The notes beneath the pieces were generated by a model. The model ran no database searches. It was not told where the DNA came from and saw only the letters and a list, made by a program, of their open reading frames with translations. DNA of 64,000 nucleotides from Symbiodinium microadriaticum (lineage: Eukaryota > Sar > Dinophyceae > Suessiales > Symbiodiniaceae), in contig LSRX01001107.1 of assembly GCA_001939145.1 (NCBI GenBank), positions 46,004 through 110,003 on the forward strand, read 5' to 3'. Positions within the stretch are counted from its first letter, which is position 1; every line of letters begins with the position of its first letter. Below are positions 18,099-30,355 of this stretch, in pieces. A program made the translations under genes and the position numbers.

Positions 18099-21000
18099 AT
18101 GTTCCAACTCCAGACAGGAGTCCCGCCATGTACTGCCAAGGTCTATGTGGGCTCGGCAGGCTGCGATGAGGACGACATCTCTTGTCACGACAGCAATCAA
18201 CCACCCAGTGAGCTCTTCGCTTACGACGTTTCTTGGCGATGGTAAAGTCGTTGAGCCGAATGGTGCTTTGAGTGGACGTGCCGGAAAGCTGAGGTTCTGA
18301 GAAATGGGTTCGTCGTTCCCAATCCTCAGTTGCATGTTGACGTCGGCGGACTGCCGCTGTGGCTGACTGTCATTGAGTCGGATGATCTCGACCAGAAGTG
18401 CATGTTTGCCGCTCTCGCCAACCACCAGATTCGCGTGTTGCAAGACCCGGGCTCTTCGTTGACAGCCTTTGAACCGATTCAGTCCATGCCATCTGGTGGT
18501 TCAACACCGGTCTTCGCAATCCCGAGCCTGGATCAAAAGTTTCTTCTCGTGGCAAACTACAACTCCAACGACGATCCTTCGGGCGCTGGCGTGACTGCTT
18601 TTAGGATACAAGCAGATTGCCAGCTGACACCGACCAGCATTGTCACCCATCAGGGATCCTCAGTGGACTCTTCTCGCCAGCTTGCTGCGCACACCCATGG
18701 CTTGGTTGTGTCCTCCAGGCACAACATAGTTTATGCACTCGACCTGGGTATGGACGTGATCTTTTCATACAAGAGCCCTGCTTGCAAGATGAGCTTGATT
18801 TTGGGAGAAGCACAAGCAACTGCCATAGCCAAAAGGGCAGTCACCTACAAGTAGCTCACAATCATGTAAGTCTTGCTTGTGGATGTGCGCCCGACTAGTT
18901 TTCGGATCCCTTATCCGGCCAGGGCTGGCTGCGATTGTAGACATGGCACCCATTCAGTCTTTTCATCACGATTTCGGCGAGAAAGAAATCTCCCAAAGTC
19001 TCAAAGTCTCGAGGCTCTCTGACACCGGCCAGCTGCAAGAGCTGTACCGAACGGAGGCCTTGGGGAAGTTGTCACTAGCAGTCGGCAAAGCAAACGATAT
19101 GCTGCAACAACTCTCTGCTAAGATGTCAAAGATCTTACGTGAAAATGCTCCTTTCCCATGGTATGGCGTGGCCACCTAGTGTGTGGATGGCCAATGGATA
19201 CATTGCTGGCCTTCGTCATCCCTTGCTGAGCAGAAACGAAGCATGTAATGTAGGCAGGTATTGCATTCAAGTGATGCCACATAGCAGTGCACACTGTAAC
19301 GAAATATCCGTCCAGGTTTAGTAACTTGCTGCTTGATGTCGGTTTGGAAGCAGATGCAGCGATGCAGGTCCGTCTGTTTCGCGAAAATTCTGGATGTTGA
19401 AAGTCTCTAGAATCCAGATGGACTGCACGCATGCATGAAGATATTGCGGGAGTTTGCATAGGATATCTTGATACTTAGTTGTTTCTAGCTTTGACTTGTG
19501 CATGCGTCAGTGTCAGTGGCATTATAGATACTTTAGGTACGGTGCACGCCTGAAGACATCTCAAAAGACTATTCGTAAGTGGTGGTGGCCTTTGAAGGTG
19601 CTTCCGGCATCTGGTCCGCGGCACGGAATGGAGCACCCATCACTGCCGATCCTGTACGTCATCTGTGAGATGAGCCGCTTATCTGAAAGGGTGCTGGGCA
19701 AATGTCCAGGCCTGTCCTCTTTCGGGCATTGGCTTGCTAAGGCAGGGCAGTCCTTGTGTACCAGGAGCCGGCGGATGCCTCACATGAAGTTCTGCCAACC
19801 AACGTCCTGCAACACACTAATTATTGGTGAGTAAAAGCATGCAATTAATCCCTTCGCGCGCACAAGATGCACAAGACAAAGCATCTTTGCGTATGTTCGT
19901 AGCGCCCAGTGTAGATGTTGATGCAAGTAACGGTCACCTGCAGGTGTATTTGTTAGCTTACGGCTGGAGCAGACGACAGAGCAGTTCGAAATGGGGTGAA
20001 AGTTCCTGATAGTTCTTTCGAAAGGGACTGCGAGACGGGAGCAAACTGCCCCAACGGGAGTTGAGAAGGTGAGAGGAGAGAGCCAAACCGTTTCGAGACA
20101 TGGTTCAGTTTTTGAAAGGACAGGGACGGCTCAACGGCTCAGTGAGAAGGGCCAGGGGACACAGACAGAGACACACGCGCGAGACTTGTCTGGTATGAAC
20201 TGTCTCAGAGGAATTCTCAACCCAAGTGGGACTCTCAAACCGAATGATTCCTGAAAAACAGACTCGGAACAAAAGCAGCTTGCGGCAACAGTACCAGAAG
20301 CAAAGTGATAGCAGGCCCAAGAGATCCAAGAACCAAAGCTGTGGGAGTCCCCGGCTTGGCCCGTAGAGACCACAGCTAAGGAGGAGGCTTCTCGGTTGGT
20401 ACCTGACCTCTCCGTGTATCGGATGCATTAACATTGTCGCGTAATCCGCCACTGGAACAGCGGAAGTTGCCCTTACATTTCGCTGCCACCGCCATATACC
20501 AGAGCACAAACCACCCACCAATCAACAATCAAAGAAACAAGCCCGCGAAAGCCCATGCAAATTCACAGTTCTGAAGCCTTGGCTTGGCAAGCCTGGCTTG
20601 GCAGTGCACGCAGGAGCTTGACGATGGCCGGCTGAGCCTTCGACAGATCAACCCGATAGCTATGGAAGAAGCAGACGAAGACAGCAAAGCCGCCGAGATC
20701 ACGATGCTGGCTTCCGGAAAGACGCTATATGCTTCGAACCGGGGTGCGAAGGCCTCGTCCAACACTGCCTGGCCCTTGGTCTAGGAAGATGCATGGACCT
20801 GTTGAAGAGAAAGTTCGCCTAATTCCAGCTGCTGAACATCCGAAGACTCAGGTCACCGCCTTCCGTATCCTTGACAATGGGCACCTCAAGGAGCCAAGAC
20901 GGAATAGCGGTCCAGATGACAGTTTATTCGCTGTTTTTGGCTTGTTTCGTTGGTGATGCCAGGAGATGCAGCAGATCAAGGCTCCCGCGTATCCGCGCGG

Positions 21001-21175
21001 TATGACGCCCCCTACTCAGAACTACCCAAGAGGTGCTGAGCTTCTACGCTATGCCAGAAGCTCCAACGCTTCGAGGTTGATCCACGATGACAGTATTTTG
21101 CTTGTGGCGGGTCAATCCAACAGTGACCTAGCAGTTTACAAAGTGCAATCCGAAGGCGGGGAGTGCAGTCCTTAG
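18099..21175 (+). CDS. Lactonase-family beta-propeller (6-phosphogluconolactonase-like), multi-exon
   Basis: Bladed-propeller segments of the YkgB/Pgl lactonase family appear in order on one strand. First exon from ATG 18099 (KVYVGSAG...LFAYDVS). Exon about 18329-18772 has SGGSTPVF-FLLVANYNS, the VTHQGSSVDSSRQ motif and HTHGLVVS-IVYALDLGMD. Exon 19014-19056 reads LSDTGQLQELYRTE. Exon 19598-19673 has GPRHGMEHP-LYVICEM. Exon about 20614-20766 has AAEITML-LYASNRG. Exon from 20852 reads VTAFRILDNGHLK. The last exon holds ILLVAGQSNSDLAVYKV and the stop (21173-21175). Phase-consistent joins include a GA donor at 18773 and GC donors at 19057 and 20767. The family hydrolyses 6-phosphogluconolactone in the pentose-phosphate pathway or related lactones. 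The link after 18240, one exon between 19673 and 20611 and the join into the last exon remain unresolved. Confidence 0.8.
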
Positions 21176-22827
21176 CAGGCTCTCGTTTTGTCGCTTCGGG
21201 AGTTCAGAGAGTGTGGATTTCGCCTGCAGGAACCCTCGGTGAGCAATACACTCTGCATCGAGGATTGCCACCACAGCCAGCAGCTTTTGCAGTGTTGCAA
21301 GAACCAGCTGGGGAACTGTAAGTGTCGTGGGCACTCAGCTGCTCCTGTCCCTGCTGAGACTCTATTTCAGACCATCCGGCATCTTACTCATCATTGAAGC
21401 TGTCTGGGACTGTTTTGCGCATCTTTGTGCCGTTCGTCGTTTCTCGTGGAACGTTTGATGTGTGCTGGAGCCGGCTTTTTCTACGCATCACCGGTGGCCT
21501 ACGATGTAGAACATCGTGGGGCAACAGATATGAGGGAGAGAGCCGGGGATCCGACGCCGGTGGTGCGAAAGGGCAGAGCAATGATGGTTGCTTTCTGCCT
21601 GGGGCGGTTTCAGCTAATTCGTGCAAAGCGTCACGGAAAACATCCTTTGTGGCGGAGAGCGCGGTAAGTACGGCTTCACCGCTTCAAAGGTTTTCCTTGG
21701 TCTCACCTCCATGGCGCACATCTGCCAGTATTCCGCAGATGATGCGCTTGCTGAACCTGCGTAGTGTGTAGTGCGAACTCCTAGGAAGGATGGGCACGTC
21801 GGGCAGGTGCCAGGCCAGGGTCGGCCTCGGCTAAGGGGACAGCTTCTAGAAGATTTTTGCAGGGACGCTTCGCTTAGTGAGCCCATCACGTCCATCCACG
21901 TCTTCGGAGGAGCTGGCTTAGAAGGGCCATTGGCCACATCATTGGCCCAAAGAAGGAAACAAAGCCTGAACAGATTCTCCGGTAGCTCTCATGTTTTCTG
22001 AACCAGATCTTCGATATCTTCGATGGATTCGTGTCACTATTCCAGGAGACTTTGAACCGGTTCCTGCAGTCTCTCAGTCGACTAAGCTCTCGTGTCAGGC
22101 AGCTTCCTTCTGCAGCGGCCGCCGCGTTCGACCAGGCGAGATAGCGCCGCTTTGGCATGATATGACATGACATGCATAGTCCCCACCTTTACACATTCTC
22201 GGTCGGCTGGTCTTCGTTTGCCCACATCTGCTCGCTCGGGCTCCAGCTTCTGCAAGCACTGAAACGAGCTGAAACGCATGGAAAACCAGGCTACAACATC
22301 ATCAACCATTGCATTAGAGCGCAAGACAAGCGGCTGCAGCCCTCATCCACAGCGGTCGGGTTGTTTTACGATCCATGGCCCCATGGGGCGCCGGCGCAGC
22401 GCCTGGGGCGCCTGGGCAGCGGGGCTCGCAGCCTTGGGTCAGGAAGTGGGATGGGCGGGACCCATGCGGAGCCATGGCTATTGTCGCAGAAAAGAATTCC
22501 CACCTCGGGCCTTGACCTTCGAGGAGGCCTTTGTTGGAAGGCATCTGCCAGGGCGCGCGGTGATCCCACAGAGGCTGCGCTGCAGGCTCCGGCAACCGGA
22601 GATCGCACCATTTGTTCGACACATCCTTCTTGGGAGGACATGCACATTGTCGCAAGACGAGCTGTGGGGCAGCTGGAATGCGTGCCTCGCAAGCACTCTT
22701 GCCTGCACGGGTCACGTAGCTGATCCTTGCTGGGTCAGGAACATTTCAGCCTACGGCGCCGATGCGCCTCGCGCCACCTGCCTGCATTGCGCGAGCACAG
22801 AATGCGGGGCTCCCTTGCGACACTGAG
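21176..22827. other. Probably intronic/intergenic; possible exon near 22.0-22.14 kb
   Basis: No gene recognised with confidence. A + frame around 21995-22144 (NQIFDIFDGFVSLFQETLNR, ending in a stop) reads protein-like but has no assigned family. GC-rich frames of 130-180 codons overlap on both strands at 22170-22830, which argues against any single one being real. Confidence 0.35.
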
Positions 22828-22991
22828 GGCTTTGCTGAGATGGCGATCATCCAGGAGATCTTTGAGCGCTGGGACAGGCACGTCGTCTGCTGTCTTTCGC
22901 TGTGACTGGTCGGAGCAGGCCTTGAATCCCCCGTCTGCATGATGTCGGTTTCAGGGATGGCAGCGGGGAGCTTTCATTGGAAGAGTCGGAG
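22828..22991 (+). CDS. EF-hand calcium-binding protein, two exons seen
   Basis: Exon 22828-22877 reads AEMAIIQEIFERWDR up to a split Arg codon. Exon 22955-22991 continues DGSGELSLEE. Joined across an intron starting GC (22878) and ending AG (22954), they form one canonical 12-residue loop: acidic or polar ligands at positions 1, 3, 5, 7 and 9 (Asp, Asp, Ser, Glu, Ser) and Glu at 12. The helix before the loop (IIQEIFERW) fits the family. A further GC donor at 22992 suggests more exons downstream, but I did not find them. The gene's start and end are unknown. A calcium sensor or buffer role is inferred from the motif alone. Confidence 0.65.
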
Positions 22992-23154
22992 GCTCAGCAT
23001 CACGGTGTCCATGCAGGGGAACCGGAACAGTGATCCTGGCTTTAGCTGGACTTTTTCGAACACGTTCGGCACAGCTTCCGGACACCGCTGTAAGTCGGTT
23101 TAGCATGCTCCGTGACGAGGCAAGCTGAGAGGAGTAGGCTGCAGCCTTTCCTCA

Positions 23155-24645
23155 ATGTTTTCCGAGAACCCGCCTGTTGACTTGACGATGTTCTCATGCC
23201 TTCGAGAGCGGAGACCGGAAGCAGCAAAAGCATGTCGAGCTGTAGTCGGAGGCACACCGGTCCTTCACGGCACTCTAAAGCCTCGCTGGTCCAAAGGTCT
23301 TGGGCAAACCCGGCCCACTGTGGCTGCTATTGCGGTGACTGCAGCACTTGGGCAGAGGTGTCGACTCAGATGCCGGCGATCCAAGCAGAAGAGCCATACG
23401 GCAACGAAGCAAGGACTCTTGCGGCTGGATGTTTCTCCGAACGGGCGACGGCTGGTGGCAACAGGGGATTGCCACGTAGGCGAGGTGATCTGGCACGAGC
23501 TGCCTTTATTTGCATGGCAACGCGGAGGGTCTCCACGAGACAACTGCTTGAATGCGATTCAGGCTTTTGCAGATCTTCCAATTGCTGTGCAGCAGCACAT
23601 CTTGAGCTTCTACTGCCCAGAGAGCCTGGAGCTGCCAGACACAGGTCTGTCTCTAACGGAAACCAATCGCCGCCTCCTCCTCATCCTTGAGGTGTGCTGC
23701 TCGGGGCTGCCGTCTGGCTGGGCAGGCTTGTTTGAGTACGTTGCGTATGTCAATCATAGCTGTGCGCCAAATGCAGCTATACGGGCCTCAGCAGCATCAG
23801 GACCATCACGCCAAGAGTCATGCTGCCAGTATAGGATCCGCTTCGTGGCTTTGCGTCCCATCTCCAAAGGGGAGGAGATCACAATTTCATACATAGAGGA
23901 AGGGCTTTTGAAACAGCCGGTGAGAAGTCGACAGCGCTACTTGCGCTCTTGGGGCTTCAGCTGTGCCTGTGTGCGTTGTGCTGCTCTTTGTGATGACACT
24001 CGTCAAATCCGACATGGCAGTTGGACGCTCAGCGCATCCTCCGATACAGGTCTGCTGGCTGCCTGGCCTTCAAGGCTTCCGACCTACAAAAAAATGCGTC
24101 GACTGTTGCAGAAAATTGAAAGTCGCTGGTGGCGAGAGCGCGCGGACTTGCCAAAGGAGCGAGAAGCTGCTGAGGATGCCCGGATGCGACGATTTGCGCT
24201 TGGCCTTGGGCAAGAGCGTGTGTGGCGAGAGCGAGGAGCCCGCTTGCGCCGCCGATGCTGGATGTCGAGCACACTGGACCTGTACCGACATACGAAAGAT
24301 TCCTCACATTGGCTGGCTGCCGACGTGGCTCGCGATGCGGCTGAAGCCTACTTGTGGCGAGCTGAACCTGAAAGAGCAGTTGAAGCTGCAGGACACTGGC
24401 ACTCCTTCTTGAAAGTTGCTTTGGCCGGAGGCCTTTCACAGGAGGCCGCTTTGGCCTTGGAAGCGCGGGGCGCGGCACTGGAAATGCTAAAACTGCGCGA
24501 GAAGGCTAAGGCGACATATCAAACTGCATTGGGCGAGATTCAACCTCTGCGGAACGACTGGGATGACGAGGACTTCTTTGCGTCGTATTTAGAACGGAAG
24601 GTCGCCATGAAGCGCGCATACAGGATTCAAGGTATAATCGTCTAG
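23155..24645 (+). CDS. SET-domain protein, SMYD-like (496 aa, intronless)
   Basis: One uninterrupted frame from ATG to TAG. Residues about 1-90 are basic with a short hydrophobic stretch (TVAAIAVTAALG, possible organelle targeting). The SET core starts at about 97 (GRRLVATGDCHVGEVI) and includes the NHSCAPNA motif (Asn200-Ala207), which binds the methyl donor. GEEITISY (about 243-250) carries the catalytic-type tyrosine. A cysteine-rich post-SET segment (CACVRC) follows, then a helical, TPR-like C-terminus (about 400-490). The MYND zinc finger of classical SMYD proteins is absent. The likely role is lysine methylation of histones or other proteins, with SAM as methyl donor. Lack of introns contrasts with its neighbours and suggests origin by retroposition. 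Confidence 0.8.
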   Translation: MFSENPPVDLTMFSCLRERRPEAAKACRAVVGGTPVLHGTLKPRWSKGLGQTRPTVAAIAVTAALGQRCRLRCRRSKQKSHTATKQGLLRLDVSPNGRRLVATGDCHVGEVIWHELPLFAWQRGGSPRDNCLNAIQAFADLPIAVQQHILSFYCPESLELPDTGLSLTETNRRLLLILEVCCSGLPSGWAGLFEYVAYVNHSCAPNAAIRASAASGPSRQESCCQYRIRFVALRPISKGEEITISYIEEGLLKQPVRSRQRYLRSWGFSCACVRCAALCDDTRQIRHGSWTLSASSDTGLLAAWPSRLPTYKKMRRLLQKIESRWWRERADLPKEREAAEDARMRRFALGLGQERVWRERGARLRRRCWMSSTLDLYRHTKDSSHWLAADVARDAAEAYLWRAEPERAVEAAGHWHSFLKVALAGGLSQEAALALEARGAALEMLKLREKAKATYQTALGEIQPLRNDWDDEDFFASYLERKVAMKRAYRIQGIIV

Positions 24646-26551
24646 TTGTCTCTAGGTGTCTACGTGCCATCCCGCACAGAGAGTCGGAGGCCGAGGGTCA
24701 CGAAGCACCGCGTGGTGACGATGTCGAGCACCGGCGCCCGCAGGAGTACACTTGATGGTTTCCTGCAGTCGAACGGACTTGCTGGCAGCGGTGTTCGTCT
24801 CATCAAAGCGAACACAGCTGCAGGAGACAGCCGGGACAATCCAGCTAACAGTGAAAGCTCCTGCACTCCTACACGCTGGATATGTTCTGCACGCTTCGGG
24901 CTGTGAACCGATGCTGCATGATGCTGCGTCACAAAGAGTCGCTTCGGACTGTGAGTCGGGGATGAGTCTGAGACAAGGGGGAACGTAGCAGAGTAGTCTA
25001 CACGACGCCTCCATCCTGACGTTTGGGTGATCTCTCGGGGTAAGGATGATCTGTTTCCGTCCACTCAGGTTCCGTGACGGCTTGCGCCGCGAAGGCTCAG
25101 CGCTGATAGCAGCAAGGCCTACCAGTTCCAGGACCCTGCTCATGTAAAGATATGCAAAGCCACAAGTCATTGAACATCATCCAGAGCTGGTGGCAACGCA
25201 GGCGCGTGCATCACCCGCATGCAGCGAAGGGATCGGAAGCATCTTAATGCACAGGGTGTCCAAGAGTGATTTTGTGTTGCGCAGGCCATCATTCAGGGAG
25301 TCCTTGCTGGAGCCGATTGGCGGCCACTTGCCGCAGTTAAACCCACGCGAAACAGCAGTCGGAGCATGCTGTGGTGCCAGGGTTCGTGGTTTTGTGCCGG
25401 GAAGCAGATTCATCCCGCAAGGTTTCTTCCACCATACCTGGCACTCAATGTCCAGCGGCGTAAGCGCTGCCGGTGCAGGGTTGGCAGGGTACAGTACAGG
25501 CCGCACCGAATTCACTGCACTTAATCGTGCGACTCCGCGAGCTAGCACATTCTCCGAAGCTGGCCAAGGGTGTGGTAGGACACAGACTGCTGCTGTGCGT
25601 GCATCACGTGCAGCAAGGGAATCGAGCACAGGCAGTGTCTTCATATGGTGGAAGAGACTTCATTCTGACTCCTGACCGCTCATTTCCGCCAGGCTTCTGG
25701 GATGCCGCTGTGCATCGCAACCTGGCGCAATCTACGATTGGAGACTCCATGCAGGCCACTTGAAGCCGGGACTCTGGCCGCCTGAGGCGTTACATGCTGG
25801 TCCAACGGCTGCCGGGTTGCCTGGAACGACGGGGCGCGGTTCGTCGGCTCCGCCCCAGGGGCAGTGGGCCAGGCCCGTGTAGCGACCGCTCCCGCCGGGC
25901 CTCCGGCTCCTCCATGCCTCCAGTGTGCATGCAAGCGCGGCGTAGCGCATGCCGCCACACAGGACGAATTCCCCCTCAGTCTATTCAGCATCCTCATGAA
26001 TCAGCCCGCATCGCCAGTGTTGGTTGCCGACGAAGTATGCACCTTTGCCTTGATGTGCAGATGCCGTCGCGCTAAAGCTATTTCTTCCCTTTCCTCAACT
26101 GCAGCCTTGGAATAGCTCAGCGTCCGGCAGTTAGCAGGAGCATGCAATTCTCTGGACTCTGACAAGCTAAGCAAGGGTGGCCATGCGAGTTCGTCGGTTC
26201 ACATTGACGAGGTTTGTAGCAAGGAAGTACTTCCTTGGTTGGCCTTGTGCAGGCGATCTTGAACGGTGAGGGCCGCTTCGTGCCACGGCTGCAAGATAGA
26301 ACGAAGCAGGGGTTGCAACCTTTTCTTCGAAGGCCTACTTGTCTCCGCCATGTCACAAGCACTTTCGAAGAAACAAGCTCAAGATGTACTGTGGCGTGCC
26401 TGCCGGTTGGAATCCTCGTAGACCCCAACATCCAAACGAAGCAGTCGGCAGCCATTGCTTGTGCTAGTATGCGCTTGTAGACCACCACAGGTAGGGGATA
26501 CCGCTTGCACATCGAATGCAATGCCACAGTGCCCGGTTTTGACTCGGCACT
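24646..26551. other. No recognisable gene
   Basis: About 1.9 kb after the SET gene. Two frames of about 155-161 codons overlap on opposite strands at 25177-25675, and neither has a recognisable motif, so no call is made. Confidence 0.4.
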
Positions 26552-26615
26552 ACTGTATGAGATTCAGGCCAAGCGGAGGATAAACTGTATGAGATTCCAG
26601 CCAAGCGGAGGATAA
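26552..26615. repeat. 32-bp tandem duplication
   Basis: ACTGTATGAGATTC... (26552-26583) is repeated immediately (26584-26615) with two mismatches. Confidence 0.9.
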
Positions 26616-26856
26616 GCAGAAGCTTGTCGTGGGAACCCTTTACGTCCTTCAATCGACTCTACTGCCTAAGCAAAACATGCGTGCCTCGTGCAAGTCTCCA
26701 TTCACTTCGGTCTTGACCTGCCATGGTGCTACTTCGCATCTTTGTCGGCTGTGGCGACGTCAAGGATGCGGGAACACCCTCGTCGTCGACCAGCCTCTGC
26801 CTTTCAGCTGCCAACGAGGCGATGGTGTTTGTGCTCCATTCATTGCTGACTAAAAT

Positions 26857-26961
26857 GGGGTTTCCCCTAATCAATATAGTACCCTCAGAGTGAGTGCTGA
26901 AATAGTAAGATCCTTATTACAAGGATCCCAAAATAAGGTACCCTAATTTTCGGAAAGTCCC
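26857..26961. mobile_element. Short TIR element (MITE-like), copy 1
   Basis: A 105-bp AT-rich element between GGGGTTTCCCC (left) and TTTTCGGAAAGTCCC (right), which are imperfect inverted repeats. Its reverse complement aligns along its length with the element at 42798-42899, sharing AGGGTACCTTAT, TCCTT-TAATAAGGATC and TACTATTT. AAAT flanks both ends (26853-26856, 26962-26965), a possible 4-bp target duplication. It has no coding capacity, so it would depend on a transposase elsewhere. Confidence 0.7.
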
Positions 26962-27444
26962 AAATGTTGTTTGGTTTCTTGCCTGGTGGCCAGCGCTCGC
27001 CCCTGAAGGCATCCCACCGGTGCATGCTGGAGATGAGTTCCGTTCAGTGCATGCAGGTGCAAGCGGAGCTGTACGAGGAAGACGAGAAGCTGCTATGTAG
27101 CAGTGGGCCTGTGGTTCTGCTGGGGGGCGATGACGATTGGGTGTGTTTGAAGACCACGACTGCTTCAGACGGTGGACTCTACAAGTGCCTTGTCGAGCCG
27201 TAGGACTGCAGAAGATGTGCTCAACTTGGGCCTTTTGCTGTTGCCTGCAGCCCGTCTGCCCTTAGGCTGAAATCCTGCATCAGGGACTGTGGCAACGGCT
27301 GGACTCTTTGCTTCGACGTGAAGGATTCACCGTCTAGGCCAAAACCCGAAGCACCTCCGCTCGGCACCTGTTAGATCATGTCGCTCGCTCATTTCTAATG
27401 TGCAGGAGCGTCCGGACAGCACGGCCATCTTGACACACGTCCGC

Positions 27445-28776
27445 ATGGCATGGGTGAGACCCACACCCACAGCGGCCACAGCGGCCCAGGCGGCTGGAGA
27501 TCCTGTGCTTGCTCCCTTGGAGAAGGAAGGAAGCAGATCCAGGGAGGTCGCACAGGACTTCACAGACCCGGAACAAGACGATCATCCGATGCATCGTCGC
27601 CTGCTCCAACTCTACCATCAACCCGGCCCGGACATGTTGAATCCTGCTTTCTGGCTAGCCTTGGTCCCGTCAACTTTGACGCTGAATCCAGGGATGCCGT
27701 TTGCAAAGAGTGTTTGCTCAGAGCTCCCTGATCAAGCCCTGCGAACCAAGCGAGACCTTTCCGAGTTTGGGTACGGGAGACTGCCGAAAGAGGCCTTTTC
27801 CAATCTCGACATCTGCCTCTCGGACTTGGCGGCTGCCATGGGCCACCTGCAGGAGCGAGGTTTCCCACCAGCGCCTTGGCAAGGTCGAGGTGTCCCCGGC
27901 GCCTTCTGCATGTTAAATGCCACTGTGCCCTGTCACTGTTGAGGTATTCATCTTCCTCTACGACCAGCCATGGCAACTCCTCCTTCGACTGTTTCAGGCC
28001 GTTCAGGTCTTGCTGGAGCCTGATGTTCGGATCAGCCTCTCTGCCCCGAGGTTGCAGAGCCAACGACTTGCAGAGCCAAGAATTTCAGAAATTCCATTGC
28101 AGGTCTTCCAGTTTTGGGGGGGGCTGGCTGGCCCAGGTCTTTGCGTGGGCGCTGCAAGCGGCGGATGCGGAGACGGGGCGAGTGGGAAGTAATTTCGGCC
28201 GAGCCCATCGGGACAAAAGCTATGCCGACTGCCACTTCCCAGATGCGCGGCTTGGGATGCTTACGACCTGGATACCGCTGGTCCCCGTGACAACCCGCAA
28301 TGGCTGCATGCACGTGGTCCCGGCCATGAAGGACCCGCTTCTCAGCAGCTCCGAGGACCCCAAACATCTCAGGCCCGACGATTCCACCGAAGGTCTTGGA
28401 GAGGCCAGAGGAGAAAGAGGAGAAAGGAGATAGCACGGTCAGAGCACGGTACAATAGATAGATCTACTCTTTGTGAAGATGCTTTCGTTGCGTGGCCCTG
28501 CGAGATCAGGCCTTGCCCTGTGATGAGGGCGAGACGTTGGTCTGGAGAGCGAACTTGCTGCACTGGGGGTCTGCTTGCGTCGATGGCGAGCCGCGAAAAA
28601 GCCTGGCAACAGCCTTCGTGGTGCCTGGCGTACGCGCGGCTGACGTGATGGAAACCATGAGCCAAGAGTCCCTGGCAGCGGGCCTTGGACTTGAGACTCG
28701 GCTCCGAATCGTGGTGAAGTCGCTGCTCCAATACCGGTCTTGGTTCCCGGACTTTGCTGGCCTCTCTTTCGACTGA
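27445..28776 (+). CDS. PhyH-type 2OG-Fe(II) dioxygenase, four exons
   Basis: Exons 27445-27870, 27944-28042, 28137-28372 and 28479-28776 join in phase to about 352 residues. The first join is well supported (GFPP to VFIFLYDQPWQLL). Iron ligands are visible as His-Arg-Asp in FGRAHRDKSY (near 28206-28214) and as the distal His in LLHWGS (28561-28563). The 2-oxoglutarate arginine is in GEPRKSL (28594-28596). WIPLVPVTTRNGCMHVVP is the usual PhyH core strand. The family hydroxylates small molecules such as acyl-CoAs or secondary metabolites, and this substrate is unknown. The first three introns begin GC and end AG. The ATG at 27445 is the first in-frame one, but an upstream exon is possible. Confidence 0.8.
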
Positions 28777-30324
28777 AATGGAAGATGCATCTCAGAGCTG
28801 TGCCACGATTACGTTCCTTCGACGACGTGTTGTCTTCTTGCTATGGTTGGGACCAAGAGCAGGCTCCTGCCAAGCCTGCGCGCAGGCGGTCGGTTCTTGG
28901 TGTGTTTGACTTTCATGAAGGGCAAAGGCGCGAGGTTTGCAACTGTCGCGGTAGTGAAGGCGCGCTTGCTCTTGCTCGCATCGTCAGCGTCTAAGTCCCT
29001 TGGCTTTCTTGAAGCCAAGAGATCGTCATGAGCCATGCCCACCTCGCAATGGGCCCATTTGGGCCCCTTGCAACCATGGCCCAAGAGTGGCTTCGGAGCA
29101 AAGTCGACAAAATCCGCAACATCTTCGCAGATCTAGTGCATTGCCATAAGGCATGGATAAAAGGTAGTATTTACAAAGATCCAAACAGGGAAGTCCGTGC
29201 AGAGGTCTACAACTTGTTCTCTCGGCAGCTGGCGGTCTTCGTGCCCGACTTTTGGGCCGCTGGGCGCTCGAAACGAAAAGAGTCGGTCTCCACAGAGCTC
29301 TGTGTGGAACGAAAATGAAGGGTGTTGGGGTGAAGCCGGTCTGGCATACATAATGCGACATCCTGTTTTGTGTATTGAGAGCAATGTGCTTCTTGTGCAG
29401 TGCCGCAAGGACTCCACACACATCGAGGCCGATATCTTCTTGCAGCGGTCCTTCTGGCTGAGGAATCTTTCGGTAAGCCCTGCAGCAGCTCCTTGCCTCG
29501 TTTCTAGCGGTCCTGGCGGTCCTCCTGGGATCACCAAACGAGATGCCAAACGTCTCTCTGAGGCGTCCCTTTTGATTGCCCTTGCCCCGCCGGGGCTCAA
29601 TTTCACGAAGTTCTGGATTAGCGATGTCAAGGCCAGGGAGATGGCTTCAGGGTGCGACGTTGCATTTGGCTGCTTGTTCCAGGTGTCCTGGAACAACCTG
29701 ATGGCTCTTGACTCAAGCCCAATTGTAGTCGAAATCGAGCTTTGGCCGCAGCCTTTCTCAGCATGACCTGCAACTCATGTGCCCAAAGCACCCGTAGTCT
29801 CCCCAGTTCATTTCTCCTGTGTCCAGGATTCCGTTTGGGCAGAGGTCGCAGAGCAACCGGCGGGCAGTGAGGAGGAGGCGCTTCTTAGAGATAGCAGAGC
29901 CTTGTAGCTGAGCCGCCAAGCAGCGAAAGGTTGAAGATCTCATCTCCAGATGGCTGGATGTGGTGGGCGGGGTCCAACCTGATCCATTTCAAGGCTGTGG
30001 CTCGGAGTTTTTGAGCCTTCACGACGGCAGCCTCCTGTCGTGTACAGGCAAGTATCCCCTCTTGGACGCGGCTACATTTCGGGTGCGCCATGTCGATCTG
30101 CTCATCGACAGCCCCACGAGGTATGGGCAAGTGGATGTCTCTCTGAGAGGCTTGGAGCTTGAGATAATGGTCCTAAGGTTCAAAGGGGAACCTAATTATG
30201 ATCTAAAGGGAACCCATGAAGCCTATCTATGATCTCTGTTTGTTGCCAGGTCTCGAGGCCAAGGCCGTGAACAAGGAGGGGCGGCAGGAAGATCTGACGC
30301 TCGGACAAACCGAAACCCAAAACC

Positions 30325-30326
<2 letters not shown>
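28777..30326. other. Unassigned; possible exons near 29.03-29.77 kb
   Basis: Two + frames are moderately protein-like. One is 29028-29318 (REVRAEVYNLFSRQLAVFVP). The other ends at 29766 (THIEADIFLQRSFWLRNLSV, VKAREMASGCDVAFGCLFQV). A third at 29960-30232 is less convincing. No family motif and no clear splice joins were found. They might be exons of one + strand gene. Confidence 0.3.

Positions 30327-30354
<28 letters not shown>
30327..30354. repeat. (CA)n microsatellite
   Basis: About 14 CA units. Confidence 0.95.

Positions 30355-30355
<1 letters not shown>

Noticed and set aside
25177..25675. Overlapping 155- and 161-codon frames on opposite strands
   Set aside because: Both are equally open, neither has a recognisable motif, and no choice can be supported.
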